Of a stretch of DNA of 64,000 nucleotides, positions 13,069 to 25,770 are shown piece after piece; within the stretch, counting starts at the first letter, position 1; each line of letters starts with the position of its first letter. The stretch comes from Rhodocollybia butyracea (Eukaryota > Basidiomycota > Agaricomycetes > Agaricales > Omphalotaceae): the NCBI GenBank assembly GCA_015501585.1, contig JADNRY010000038.1:62001-126000 (forward strand), written 5' to 3'. The notes under the pieces are model-generated. The model had not been told where the DNA came from. It searched no databases and worked only from the letters and a program-made list of their open reading frames with translations. The translations under genes were made by a program, and so were the position numbers.

Positions 13069-13566
13069 AACTATGCGTTTGTCTGTCATTATCTGATAAT
13101 CACAACGTAAATGGGCAGCAGTCTTCGTAATTTTAAAGTTAGGTGGTGAATGGGTATGCATATGGTTTAAATTTCACTGTGACAGTCTGTGTAAGTTTGG
13201 TGCAAGTGGTGAAGTGGTGAAGTATCCAGTTCAAACTCTTTATTTGTTATTTGTAAGTTCCAGATCCAACGCTTTGACATCACAAATGAGGTAATCTGCC
13301 TTTCTTGCAATATCGCCATGAAAAACTGCTTTCTCCACCGGAAGTTTCTGATAGGCTCCGAGTCGTCACCAGATTAAACTCGAAGTACCGGCATATTTTA
13401 GCCTTCAATTTACATTTCACAAACTTCTTGAATGTGGATGCCAGGCATATGATTGGGTTGATTCCGGTCTCGCAGAGCCTTATTATGGACCGGGCTCCCC
13501 GTCTTACGACAGCCATGCTTTTAACCATATAATCTCTGGAAATCTCAATTTCACTTTGCCTCCATC
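13069..13566. other. Intergenic region between xylanase and aldehyde dehydrogenase
   Basis: About 500 bp between two genes on the same strand. It must contain the xylanase 3' UTR and the aldehyde dehydrogenase promoter. A short direct repeat (GTGGTGAAGTGGTGAAGT near 13206-13223) is present; nothing else was recognised. Confidence 0.4.
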
Positions 13567-15833
13567 ATGCATTCAAGTTGGTCATATAATTTGGAAACGC
13601 CAGTATATGTGGGCAAAATTACCGCTCCTACCGGACTGTTCATCAATGGTGCCTTTGTGGATGGATCCAACAATTCCACTATCGAGTAAGCGTATCCTTT
13701 TTTCAAACTCTGCCAATGGCCGTGCTCTAATTGATAACGATAGCGTACTCAATCCTAGTCAGTCTTTCTTGAATTAGCGTGGAACCGTACCATTCATCCG
13801 CTGTGGATTGGACATTGTCTAGCTACTGGAGAGGTGATTACTCAAGTATCGGAAGGGACTAGCAAGGACGTCGATATCGCAGTTGAGGCAGCGGAGACTG
13901 CTTTTAACACCGCCTGGGGTCTGAAGGTTCCTGGTTCGGTTCGCGGGAAGCTCCTCGCGAAGCTTGCTACTTTAATGGAGGAGTCGACTGACGAGCTTGC
14001 TGCAATCGAGGCTCTGAATTCTGGTATTACTTACACTCTTGTCTCAAGTTTCCCTGGCTGAAACTTTACAATAGGATCAACGTACACTGTCATGCGTGAA
14101 TGGCGAGTCCCTATGTGCATCGCATTTATAAGATACTATGCTGGCTGGGCGGACAAAATCAGCGGGCAGGTCATCGAGGTAATTGCCGATTTGTACCATG
14201 ATCATTAACTGACAGTAAATATGTAGACGGATGAACGAAAACTTACTTACACTCGACATGAACCGATTGGTGTAGTAGTGAGCTCCAGCCGATATGTTTA
14301 TTTATGATTAGATAACTTTTCCGCGATCTAGGGTCAAATAATTCCTTGTGAGCTACGTTTGATGAATTTATGCACCACAAGTGCCTGCTAACACTACTGG
14401 GATTCAGGGAACTCACCATGTAAGAAATTTCATTCTTCGAGTTCAACAAGGAACTAAATCCGACTCTAGTGCTTATGTTTGCGGCGAAAATCGCCCCTGG
14501 TAAGCGAATCCAGTAGGCTGTAGACATGAGCGTGTTACTAAAATACTTCGAAGCATTAGCAGCTGGAAATACCGTGGTTATGAAAGTATGTAATTGCTGA
14601 TCACTGGGACCAACTCATCATACGTGAACTCATTAATCTCAGCCTTCAGAAATGACTCCTCTGACAGCTTTACGTGTCTGCACAATGGTACAGGAAGCAG
14701 GTTTTCCCCCCGGCGTGTTAAATGTTGTAGTAGGCTACGGGAACACCGTCGGTGCTGCAATGAGCTCCCACATGAAGATCGACATGATATCTTTCACCGG
14801 AAGCACTTTGACCGGCCGAACAATCATGGAGGCAGCTGCGAAGAGCAATTTGAAGAATGTCACTATGGAATTGGGCGGTAAAAGCCCAAATATCATATTC
14901 AACGACGCCGACCTGGATCAAGCAGTCAAATGGTCCACTCGTGGAATATTGTCAGTATTTTTCTACTCTATGTCGCGATAATTGACTAGCGTTAGTCTTA
15001 ATCAAGGACAGATGTGTTTCGCTGGTTCGCGGATATATGTCCAATCCGGAATATATGATGAGTTTCTCACCAAATTCACGGCTCAAGCAATGCAACGTAG
15101 GATTGGGGACCCCTTCAATCCCGATTCCAACCAAGGACCGCAAATTAGCTCTCATCAAACTGAGGTTCGTAAATTCACACCTACCAGCTTGTACAAATTT
15201 TAACCTGCATTAGCGAATCATGGGCTACATTAAATCCGGAATAGAAGATGGTGCAACGGTACACTACGGTGGATATCGACATGGTGGTGAAGGTGGTAAC
15301 TTTATAACGCCCACGATATTCACGAACACGACACCGGGCATGAAAATCGTCCGAGAAGAGATCTTTGGTCCTGTTAGCATTGTCATTAAATTCGATGACC
15401 AGGAAGGCAGGTACATCCGTCTAGAAACGTAAAATAGATTTCTAACTGAAGATGCGTTGTAGATGTCATACGACAAGCCAATGACACTAGTGAGTTTTGC
15501 CAATACTACATTGCTCGTCTCCTGCTCATCACCAAACTCAGCGTACGGTCTCGCCGCCGCGGTCTTCACGCAAAATATTAGTCAAGCATTTGAAGTCGGG
15601 CATGCCTTGAAGGCAGGAACAGTTTGGGTATGTGTATAGTCATGCTCACGCCTATTTTGCTACTTTATCTGCTGGATCCACAGGTGAATTGCTATACTGA
15701 ACTCTCACCTGGTATACCATTTGGCGGATACAAGCAATCAGGGATAGGACGCGAATACGGTTCCTATGCCCTAGAGCAGTACGTCGAATATTCTCCGTAT
15801 GTTCAGAATCTAACTCGATCGTCAGTTATGTGA
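13567..15833 (+). CDS. Aldehyde dehydrogenase (NAD(P)+-dependent, ALDH superfamily)
   Basis: Oxidises aldehydes to acids. The chosen start at 13567 ([20 protein letters not shown]) leads into [18 protein letters not shown]. After many short introns the domain reads [46 protein letters not shown] and [11 protein letters not shown]. Next come [36 protein letters not shown] (general-base Glu), [14 protein letters not shown] (catalytic Cys), [13 protein letters not shown] and [20 protein letters not shown]. Every hallmark is present, so the gene looks functional despite unusually small exons around 14030-14590; the PWNFP motif has Ser for Phe. About 500 residues, normal for the family. The substrate is unknown, and nothing in the neighbourhood ties it to one pathway. 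Confidence 0.93.
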
Positions 15834-16452
15834 ACGTCAAAGCGATGCATGTAAACATTGGCCACAAATTGCCATAAACTGTGTGAATATAACCATGAAC
15901 ACAGTGCTAAGTAGTCGCCCTCCAATGCTAATGTTTCTGTGTCACAAAAGGCTGATTTCCAAGTGGCCACGCTGTTGTGTGTAAGAGTATGGCTGCAAAT
16001 CTGACAGCTAATAAGTATAAACCACAGAGATAATGTTTATTTAAAACAATATGGCTGCATATGGTAAAATAGCGCCCGTCACAACCGTCGGCTTTATCGG
16101 GTTCCATGTTTGCATGAATGTAAATTCCCGGCTTCTAATATAAATGGCTCTTTAAAATTCTTCACCCATTAGCTTGTACCCCAAGAGCGTAATGATGAAC
16201 GCATAGATGGAAGACTTCCTATGGAGAAAATTTCTTCGCCGGTTCAAGCATGTTCAAGTGCTCGCTTTGGAGACATAATTTGGAAAATTGAAATACCTTG
16301 GCAAGAAGGAAAGGGAGATGATTGAAGGGTCAACGAGGTACATCAGCCTCATCGTATGCATATGGATATAAATAATTTCGAGCCTGACGATTTTCCGTAA
16401 ATCCAAATCTATCTAATATACACCGTAAAGGAAACGCTTGCTTAAGTTATAC
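15834..16452. other. Convergent intergenic region
   Basis: About 620 bp between the 3' ends of the aldehyde dehydrogenase and the FYVE gene. It should hold two 3' UTRs. No gene, repeat or RNA was recognised. Confidence 0.4.
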
Positions 16453-18835
16453 TCACAACCCTCCCTTCTTCGCTATATTCGCTATCTCTCCTCTGATCTC
16501 CTTCAGATTTCCCCTCAAAATATTCGCATCCTCGAATTTGCGCAACCTTGTGGCTTCGGCTACATAGGACTCGAGGAGGGACTCCTGTTCGAGGAGGGGT
16601 TGGAGGGCTGCGTGAAGTGCCGACTCAGTCGATACAGTGCTATTTCCGTTTCCTTTGGAGCTTTTCGACTTTGACCCGCTCCTTTTATGCGGAGACTCTC
16701 CCTTCTTTTCCAATTGCGTCGGCACTGCCCCCAATCCAACCATCCTCGCCTCCAAGAACCTCGCTGCGCGTACCGCGATAGCTGCTTGGACTCGTTCTTG
16801 GGAGCATGTTCCCCTTCTCATACTCGTGGAATTAACTTTACGACTTTCTTTGCAGCTTTTACAATTGCAAGGAAGTTCCCGAATCCTCCTGGCCAGTGTA
16901 TCGTATTCAGTGAATGACTTAAGGAGGCGTTTGCGCTCGGCGGTTGCAGCTGCGGTTAGGGATGGTTGAGTTTGGGGATCGTCCGTTGTTGAGGATGCGC
17001 TGTGAGTCAAGAAGTGGTCAAAGTGAACGAGTAAATACCCGTGGCGCTCCTGCTTTAAATGAAATTTTACGTACTTCAAGGCTAAACTTGCCACCAACTC
17101 CTCAAATTGAGGTAAACTATCCTCAATCTCTTTTTCTAAACCCAAGAACGCGTCGTATAGCCCAAGGAATTCACCAACCCCAGGGCCCATCCCCAGAGTT
17201 CTTTCTCGGATATACTGTTGTCTCAACAAGACAGGTTTGCATTCGCGACATATCCGTACACCTTTGAGAAACTTTTCTTCTTCTTCGTTTCCATCCGTTC
17301 CAGAAGGGGTTTGTGTTTTAAGATCGACACTAGCAGTCCGTTTCCGGACGCCATAATCAACTCCTTCCTCTACTTGCTCAATCTGGCGAGTCTTGGGATC
17401 GACGACAAATAAAATCGAGCAAGGCTAAAGCGACTCAGTGAGTTAGGTGGTGAGATATAGTAAAATAAAGGGCGTACCTCTAGTCTCTGCGGTCTCTTGA
17501 CACCTAATGCACAAATAACCCTCCCACAAAGACGACAGTGATGTTTTCGATTAGATAACGGATGGAATGATGCATCACAGTGTGGGCAGCGAGAGACGGC
17601 AGAGTCGGGCTGCCAGGGAGATATACGCTGCTCTGCAGCTGAAAACAGAACAATGAGTAGACACAAGGACCTATAAAATAAAGCGTACATCGTATACTCT
17701 CAGTGAGAAAAGAACTACCCATTTTTCTGATATCCAAAGTTTCGAAAAACGACGAAGTTCGTGTCCTCGGGTCGCTTAGTCTAGGCCGGGCGGAGCTAGC
17801 CTCTTTCACTGACCCGTTCAGTGACGTTGGATCTGGGAAATGTAAAGCGATGATCTTTTCCAACCTCCTCTCCAACTTTGTTCTCTCAATTCTTTTCTGA
17901 GTATGATCCCCTGGACCATCACGGGCGACTTTGCGAGCGGCGATAAATTCATCTGTTCGGTGTCTGTATTTGCCTCCGGGTTGAAAGCCCGGTCTGTAGG
18001 GAGCTTTTTGGGTCCTATGAATCTTTGGAGAAGGGGCCGGAGTTGGGGAAGCAGTACTAGCACGTGAGTCTGGAGGTAAAGAAGGGGTGACTCCGAGTGA
18101 TGGGGATGGGGAGCTTGAAACCGGAAAAGCTGGGTTGGGAATTGGCTCAGGGATTGGTTCTGTAGAGGAGATACGTGTTGGGGAAGTCGGCGCTGATGAA
18201 GGGATAGAATCGGACCGCGCTGGGATTAACATTGGACTAGGTCGATGATTGGGACTCGATGTGCCAAGATTCTGGTTAGGCACCGACACTAAACTGGGTC
18301 GCGCAAGGGGACTGGAAGCATGCGGACGGACTCGCCGGAACGTAGATGGAGCAGGAGCAGGAGGTGGAACCAATGTCGAGGTCACTGAGGATGAGGCTAC
18401 AGCATCAGGCTTTATGGATGCGGAAGCCGAGGACGAAGCTTCTGCTTCAGGAACATTCGAGTTGGCTGGTGGAGATATTGGGGCTTCTGGCTTTAAAATA
18501 TTGGTTCCAATAGACTGAGCTTTGTTAGAATTAGGATTGGCTGGTGGGGGCACCGAGGTTTCTGGCTTCGGACCGTTGATTCCAATAGACCGAGGCCTGT
18601 TAGAATTAGAATTGGCTGGTGGAGATACTGGGGCTTCTGGCTTTGCGGCTGTCCAGTTGGGAATTATATTCGAACTTGACTGCGAGGTAGTCTTGGAGTG
18701 TCTTTTTGGCTAAAAGAAGATCAGTGAAGTATCTGGACAAGGATTTGGACATACTTTATAGGTTGCATATCGCGCAGGTTTCCCGTCACCTGAGAGTGAA
18801 CTCATAAGACTAGCACGGGCGTCTAATAGTATCAT
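16453..18835 (-). CDS. FYVE-finger, rabenosyn/Vac1-like endosomal tethering protein
   Basis: Vac1/Pep7 and rabenosyn bind PtdIns3P and Rab5-type GTPases on endosomes. A long Pro/Ser-rich N-terminus (about 350 residues) is followed by the FYVE finger: RCPHCDASFHPLSNRKHHCR, LCGRVICAL and, after an insert, VRICRECKPVLLRQQYIRER, which gives the basic HHCR motif and the final CxxC. A helical C-terminal region follows (GVGEFLGLYDAFLGLEKEIE). It ends with a rabenosyn-type Rab-binding helix (ESLLESYVAEATRLRKFEDA). The N-terminus contains three degenerate 25-30-residue direct repeats (PEAPVSPANSNSN, PETSVPPPANPNSN, PEAPISPPANSNV). The start could be 18835 (MILLDARASL) or 18805 (MSSLSGDGKP). It is divergent from the channel gene. 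Confidence 0.82.
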
Positions 18836-18871
18836 GTCGCTTTGACACTTGACTGTCAACTTCTGGCCGAC
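18836..18871. promoter_or_regulatory. Very short divergent promoter, FYVE protein / CSC1-like channel
   Basis: Start codons at 18835 (minus) and 18872 (plus) leave 36 bp; the alternative minus start at 18805 leaves 66 bp. Transcription starts probably overlap. Inferred from gene geometry only. Confidence 0.5.
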
Positions 18872-21800
18872 ATGTTGCCCTCATATTTCACTCTTCTCTT
18901 CGACGATGGCGATCCAACTGGTGACCAGCCTCAACCAGATCTTCCACCAGGAATGCCTCCAACCGGTATGTGTGATAACTGTTCCTCGCAATCGTCTAAT
19001 TTCACACTCTGCAGCCACCTTCGAAGGCCCCTGGTTAACCACGCAATTGGTTCTATCTGGCTCTATTGGACTGCTGTCATTCCTGATATTCTCCTATGCA
19101 AGAATGAGATGGCCGTTGTTGTACGCCCCAAGAACAAAGCTGAAGGGCAAGTCCATTAATCGTTTTGTTTCTCTTGATATTCACATTCGGCTACTAGGCT
19201 TTTCTCCTCACGAAGCTCATGCGCACCAAGCCTTCTTTGGCTGGATTCTTCCTACAATCAGAATTTCGGAGTTTACTGTGTTACAGATTGTTGGATTGGA
19301 CGCCGCGGTGGTGAGTCTTTCAGTGAAATCCACAAACGCTACTAACTCGTGCCTCAAGCTATTAAATTTCTTCAAGATGGCTTTTTACCTCTTTTCTGTC
19401 TGCTCTTTCTTTGCAATTACTGCTTTGATGCCGTTAAACTGGAAGGTACCTATAAATCATATCTATCATAGCAGTTCTCTCATTAACATTCTCTGCCCGA
19501 AGCATAACAAGAAACTCGGAGATGACGACGACGGCAACGAATCTGATGGCGACTGGGATACTCTGTTTGTCTCTTATTCCTTTGAGCCTTCCAAAAATTC
19601 TACTCTCCCTATGGACGATAGCTGGCTAGGTCTCATCTCTGACGCAAACACCTATCTTTCAGTACACCTGATCTTCACATATCTATTCACCGGTCTCGCC
19701 CTCTACTTTATTTACAAAAACTATCGTCGGTTCATTCGATCCCGTCAATTGTTTTCCCTCGAACTCGTTCACTCTATTCCTGCCCGTACAGTCATGGTCA
19801 CCAACCTCCCGCAACACCTTCGTGGCGAACGTCCTTTGGCAGAGTATTTCGAAAGCATGAGTATGAGCGTGGAGAGCGTTTCTGTCGTACGCGAAGTGGG
19901 GAGTTTGGAGAAGTTATTGAGGAAACGGACTAAGGCGTTGTTGGATTTGGAGAACGCGTGGGCAGCCTATGTTGGGAATCCTAGCACGGTGGAGGAGTAT
20001 GATCCAGAGAATAACGCGGTTATCAACTTGATTGAACCGGACGTGGAAAGTGGACCTACAGCTCGTCTTGTCGTACCTCATCGACAAAGGCCTACAATAC
20101 GACCTGGATGGTTCAAACCTAGAGTTGATGCGCTGGAGTATTTGGAGAAGCAATTTAGTGAAATTGACGAGATTGTCAAACGGAGGAGACGAACTGGGAA
20201 GTTCAAGGCGACGAAAACTGCATTTGTAACGTTTGAGAAAATGTCCAGCGCAGTATGTAGTCACTTTCAAGCGTTCATGCTGACTCTCTGACTTGTTTTA
20301 TTCCAGCAAATTGCACTTCAAACTGCCCATGCTCCGAGTCCCTTCCAGTGTATAACCTACGCCTCCCCAGAACCTCGCGATATCATTTGGGCCAATATGA
20401 CACCCTCGGATCACAGTCTCCGTATCCGAGATGTTTTGATTCTGGCTGCAATTGCGTTACTATTCTTCTTTTGGGTTATCCCCATTGCTGCGCTTGCTAG
20501 TTTGCTTTCGTATGAGGAGATTAAGAAGACATTACCTTGGCTTGCTAGTCTCATTGATAAGAATGACAAGGTGCAAGCTTTGGTGCAGAATTCATTGCCC
20601 TCGGTGGCAATGATTACCCTAAATGCCTTGTTACCGTTTGCACTTGAGGGTAGGTAAATTTTTTTAAATATTTGGTGTAGCTAATTTTTTTTGTGATGTA
20701 GGCTTGACGTACCTACAAGGATATCGTGCGCGTAGTTGGATCGAGTACTCTCTGATGAAAAAGTATATCAAAGTCTCCTGTATCTTTTGAAAACTGATCT
20801 CTGGCCCTAGATATTATCTGTTCCTCTTATTCAATGTCGTTTTTATCTTCTTGGTTGCCACTACATACTGGCAATTGGTTCGGGACTTGGCCAACTTTCC
20901 GGCCAAGATTCCAGAAAAACTGGCTAAAGCTCTCCAGTCTGGTCGGGCCAGGTTCGTGTGTATCTTGGATATCTTATCATGGATGTTGAAAATGTATCCA
21001 GGAATTTCTTCCTTTCATACGCGATACTGCAAGGTATGTTATACCAGAGTATATGTTCGGCATCCACTCACTTTATAACAGGCTTGGGTATCATGCCTCT
21101 TCAGCTTTTGAACCTCGGTGTCATCATACCTCGAGTAATGATGCGTATGTTTGTTACCAGAACGCCTCGAGGTACGTTTTACTCCGAGAATTTTCATTTC
21201 TGTCAGTCATCGTCCTTCAGATTTCGCCGAGCTTAATGCACCACCCATGATCAACTACGGTGTCGTCTACCCTCAAGCTATCTTAATGTTCACTATTACC
21301 ATTTTGTATAGCGTCGTACAACCTCTCATCGTTATCTTTGGAGCGATATATTTCGGTGTAGCTTATGTCGTGTACAAGTACAAGCTGCTTTTCGGTGCGT
21401 AGTGCTCCTATCTCCGAAATTTTGAAAGAGTATCTCATCAATTTATTGCAGTGTTCTATAAACCATACGAGTCACAAGGCCAGGCTTGGCCACTGACCTA
21501 CGTTCGCCTTGTTTGGGGAGTCTTAATCTTCCTAATTTTTATGACCGGCTTCTTCCTTCTCTCTCAGTCGTTTGTGTTGTTCTCGCTGCTATTGCCCCTT
21601 TTGCCTGCTACCTTAATCTTGTCATGGTGGTTACATCGAACCCTCACCCCATTGAGTGGCTATGTCAATTTGAGCTCTGTATTTGAAGTGGAGCGAGGGG
21701 AAGAGACTGCTGACGTAGCGAGATTGAAGATGGGGCATCCCGTTACTTGGTCTCAAAGGTGAGATGATGTCGCGTTCGGTGTTTACGGGGACTGATTGCC

Positions 21801-22696
21801 TTTATTACTGGACAGTAATCTGAGCAGACGACGATATGCACAGAATGACGATACGTTATATGTCGCGCCAGAAGATGAAAGAACTGACTATGCAAGCTAC
21901 CCCGTTTCTTATCTGCTTGCTCATTGGAACTTACGCATTTTACCCAGTCCCAACCACCAATGGCTAATTGGTACAACGGCGTATTGAAGTCAGTAGTGTT
22001 TTTCACTCGTGCTGCGCTTAAAATATCGATTGTTCTAACTCATCATACAGTACTGGAAAACGGCGATACGGTCATCCAGCATTGAATGGGGTATTGCCTG
22101 AACCCTGGCTTCCCTTAAAAAAGGGACAAACTCTGACCAACCACGAGCACCGCGCTAACGGTGGTCCTCGGAACGGTGCCGATCCTAATCAGGCAGTAGT
22201 CCTCACTCTTCGTAAACGTTCCAGCGTTGTACGCAGAAGCCGAGTGGTCTCTCTGACGAACAACGCCTCAATCTCGCCTGGCGCTACTGCAGACGCTTCC
22301 AACCCTTGGGAAGACTCTCTCTCTCACGCTCGCTCTCCCCACCGTACCCAAACCACACCCAATCTTCTACATCATCGTCTCAGCTTCGACCACGCCACCG
22401 GTGTCATTATGATGCCGGACGATGAAAATTGGTTAGGGGACGATGCAGATAGTGATGAAGAGGAAGATTATGGACTGGGAGATGAGACACCTGCTATTCG
22501 AATAACGCGGACTCAGACTGAACCTGCATTAGGAACTGGTAGCGACGCAGTTTCAGAGGATGAAGATTCTCCCCCTTCGCCTGGGCCTTTACTTGCTGCC
22601 AGTCCTTCGAGAACGTCGAGGTATGGGACGTATTTCCATCACCCTGAAAGGAGGCGACAAACGATACCCGGGGCATTTCCAAGGCCTTCATCCTGA
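18872..22696 (+). CDS. CSC1/OSCA-type (RSN1/DUF221) membrane channel
   Basis: OSCA/CSC1/TMEM63 proteins are calcium-permeable, stress- or mechanically gated channels; fungal Rsn1/Phm7 homologues are plasma-membrane proteins. After a first intron the N-terminal membrane region reads TTQLVLSGSIGLLSFLIFSY, ARMRWPLLYAPR and FFGWILPTIRISEF. The cytosolic loop contains ARTVMVTNLPQHLRGERPLA, and the FEKMSSA segment ends it. The core channel region follows: DVLILAAIALLFFFWVIPIA, LPSVAMITLNALLPFALEG, LQLLNLGVIIPRVMMRMFV, PPMINYGVVYPQAILMFTIT and ILYSVVQPLIVIFGAIYFGV. The hydrophilic tail is acidic and Ser-rich (DDADSDEEEDYG), ending PGAFPRPSS. About 950 residues over about 11 exons. The ATG at 18872 is required by splicing into ATFEGPW. 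Confidence 0.93.
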
Positions 22697-22925
22697 GCTT
22701 TTATTTTTTTTGGATTCGATACCCACCTTAATACATGCTATATCTTATATTTGATTTTCCTATTACTAGCGGAAAAGCTGATTTGAATTTTGAGAATACT
22801 TAATAACAGCATGGGAGGTTAAGTTCATGGACTGGGATCTTGTTCAACCTCTTGGAAACGAAAGTACGGCAAACTCCGGCTACCCTGCATTGTAATCGAA
22901 AGACAAGCACTCATGATGAATCTAC

Positions 22926-25770
22926 ATGTCACTCAGCGCTGCTATCCCCCTCGCAAACTCTATCGTCGAGTTCCTTCGTCTTGCCTCTCATGTCATTGAG
23001 GTAGGCCGCGCGAATAACGACGCGGAATGGCATAAACTAGCCGCACATTGTCAAACCATCAATAGCAGCATGCGGGTGACTGAGGGGTGTCTGACCCAGG
23101 ATGAACATGCTCTGGAGAACCTTGGATACCGCTGTCGAAAGGTATCAGATGATCTGCTCCTTAGGTTGCATAAGCTTGCACCTGCAGAGCGAGAAAGCAG
23201 CACAAAGGATGTCTTGATAAAGGAAGATATAGAGACCCTCGCGATCAGGATATCGGAATTCCAGAGTGAGCTTGAGATGAATGTGGTACCTTTTCTTCGG
23301 TACGTTAGCACATCAGCAATGTTCACCTATTCTATACGATCTATGCTATAGGGCTGCTATCAATCCCCAACTAGAAACACTCCCTGCTCTAGACACTGAA
23401 CTTAGTCAACTCATTCATTCTGCGTCAGGCAACCTTTCCTTGCTTTCTAAACGTTTCGATGCGCAAGATGCCCCGATGAAGACCCAGAGCCACGGTCTTC
23501 TCCACCAGCTTGACCCCACTCCCGTTGACCACGCCTCGTTAGATGACACCTTGCCCGATCCCTCAAACCCAATTTGGGCGGGAAAGACAAACATCATCCA
23601 AGACTTTATCCTCGATGGCCTTGCTTTTACTTCGATGAAGGATCGTGAAGAACAAGTGGCTGAAGCCCATCATGACACTTTTGGATGGATATTCCAAGAT
23701 GTTAATGGACCTGGAGGCAGTTTCCGGCGATGGTTAAATAGTGACGACCAGGGCGGGCTCTACTGGATTAATGGAAAGGCAGGATCAGGGAAGTCGACAT
23801 TGATGAGGTTCATATACGATCATCCCACTACTACTGAACAACTTAGGGTCTGGGCAGGTGCGAAACCGCTAGCAATGGCTGGATTCTTCTTTTGGACTAG
23901 CGGTTCTCCAGAACAACGATCCCAGACCGGTCTAGTTCGGTATCTTCTCTTTCAGCTCCTCCAACAGCATCGGGAGTTGATTCCAACAGTCTTTGCGGAG
24001 CTTTGGAAATCCTGTTGGAACGCTACAACGAAAGAGAGGATCCAAATGTCGCTCGCTTGGTCGCTTGCACAACTAATGGAATCTCTTAAACTCTTACTCC
24101 GCCATGCGTCCAGAAAGACCAGGATTTGTCTTTTCATCGACGGGCTGGATGAATTTGATGGAGACCACAAGGAGATCATCCAACTTTTTCGAGACATCGT
24201 TAATTCAGATACCAAAGTTTGTTTGTCTAGCAGACCATGGCTTGTATTCGAAGCGTCATTTGACTCCATCCCGAGTCTTAGACTGCAGGATCTAACATTT
24301 AACGATATGGCGCGGTATGTCAATGACAACCTGAGAAAGGACGCTCGGATACGCCGGATCTTGAAGAAGGAGCCGAGCGTGGAACTCGTTTCAGAGCTGG
24401 CGAAGAGGGCAGACGGTGTGTTTTTGTGGGTGACACTTGTTACGGGTATCCTCGTGAAACAATTTGAGGCAGGCGACACGGTCTCCCATCTTTCGCGGCG
24501 GTTGCGCATCCTCCCGACCGACCTTGATGACTTGTTTCGTTATATGCTGTTTGACGCCCGAGATGCGTCAGAAATTAAGGACATGTCGCAGGTTTTTCAG
24601 TTGATTCGAGCCAGGGAAGTAGTATCTGACTTCACGAGAAACGACAACTCGGCATCGTTGACGATCTATGCCCTTGCCCTCGCCGATGAGGAAAGTCTCA
24701 AGCTCGCGCTTAAAGTGCCGATTCAACGGGTCAGCGATGAGGAACTATTGGAGCTCTGTCAGCAAACGAAGGATCGTCTGAGTGGCTGTTGCGCAGGTCT
24801 CCTCGAGGTGCACGAAAAGCACGATAGCAACAACAACATTCGCTTTGTGGGTGAAGACGATCAAGCAGACAGTTCGCTTGTTGCATGTGGCAAAGTGAAC
24901 TACATTCACAGAACGGTCAGAGACTTTATTATGAGTCCAGGTGTTTGGAACGACCTATTGCAATACAGTGGTGACTTCGATGCTCATCTTTGGCATCTTG
25001 GCTCCTGTGTATTGCAGCTCAAACTTCGTTTCGTTGAGCCGAAACGCCATCGCAGATTAGATGAATGGTGGCCTGATATTGTGGTAGCCATGACTCATGC
25101 ACGCTATGTGGAAAGGGATTGGCAAATTGGGACAATGTTGCTGGACGAGCTCAACAAGACAATGGACTGGTATTGGCTTAAGCGAGGAACCGGAGACGAT
25201 AATTGGGCTCGTAATACATTTTGGACATATGAAATGCGAGGTAAGATGGTGTTTCATGATCCCTTTCTTTCACTCGCTACCAAGTTTGGCCTGGTTCACT
25301 ATGTCGACGCAAAGCTTGCCACTGGCGAGTTCGGCTACAAGGGTGGGATACCTCTTCTAACATATGCCACCGAATACTTGTTTAACCGCCGTCAGTCCAT
25401 ATATCCATTGTCCAGTCCTGACCTCGTGGCCGTCCTGCTCAAGCATGGCGCTGATCCAAACCTGCACTACCCTGGCCTGGCTTCTAAAGACGAAACTCCT
25501 TGGTTGAGCACGTTGAAGCATGCTAGGCAAGCTTATCGCCTCGGGTGGTTCACATACTACGACACATCAACGAGATGGGTGGATGCCTTGAGGCTATTGA
25601 TCGAACATGGCGCAGATCCCAACGCCTTCATCTCCGAGACAATGAAAGACCCAGCTGTCAATGTCGCGCAGCTCATCGACTTGATTTTGACAAGATTTGG
25701 CTCGAAAGACGTCTATGATCTTCGCGAAACGTTAATGGAACATCTGAAAGAGACGACCAGACTCGTGTAG
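22926..25770 (+). CDS. NACHT-domain STAND protein (fungal NLR-like)
   Basis: A 930-residue protein with one 52-nt intron (23300-23351). Residues 1-120 form a helical N-terminal region (MSLSAAIPLANSIVEFLRLA) of the kind found at the front of fungal STAND proteins. A NACHT NTPase follows, with Walker A GLYWINGKAGSGKSTLMRF, Walker B RICLFIDGLDEFDGDH and the sensor-like KVCLSSRPW. A winged-helix/helical region comes next (YIHRTVRDFIMSPGVW, a common element after NACHT in fungal proteins). The C-terminus has at least two ankyrin-like units (LVAVLLKHGADPNLHYPG and LRLLIEHGADPNAF). Fungal NLR-like proteins act in non-self recognition and programmed cell death, and this one is architecturally intact. 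Specific function cannot be read from sequence. Confidence 0.9.

Noticed and set aside
14060..14590. Aldehyde dehydrogenase broken in the middle
   Set aside because: Stops and shifts vanish once five short GT...AG introns are removed; the conserved GQIIPWN and KIAPALAAGNT segments are restored in frame.
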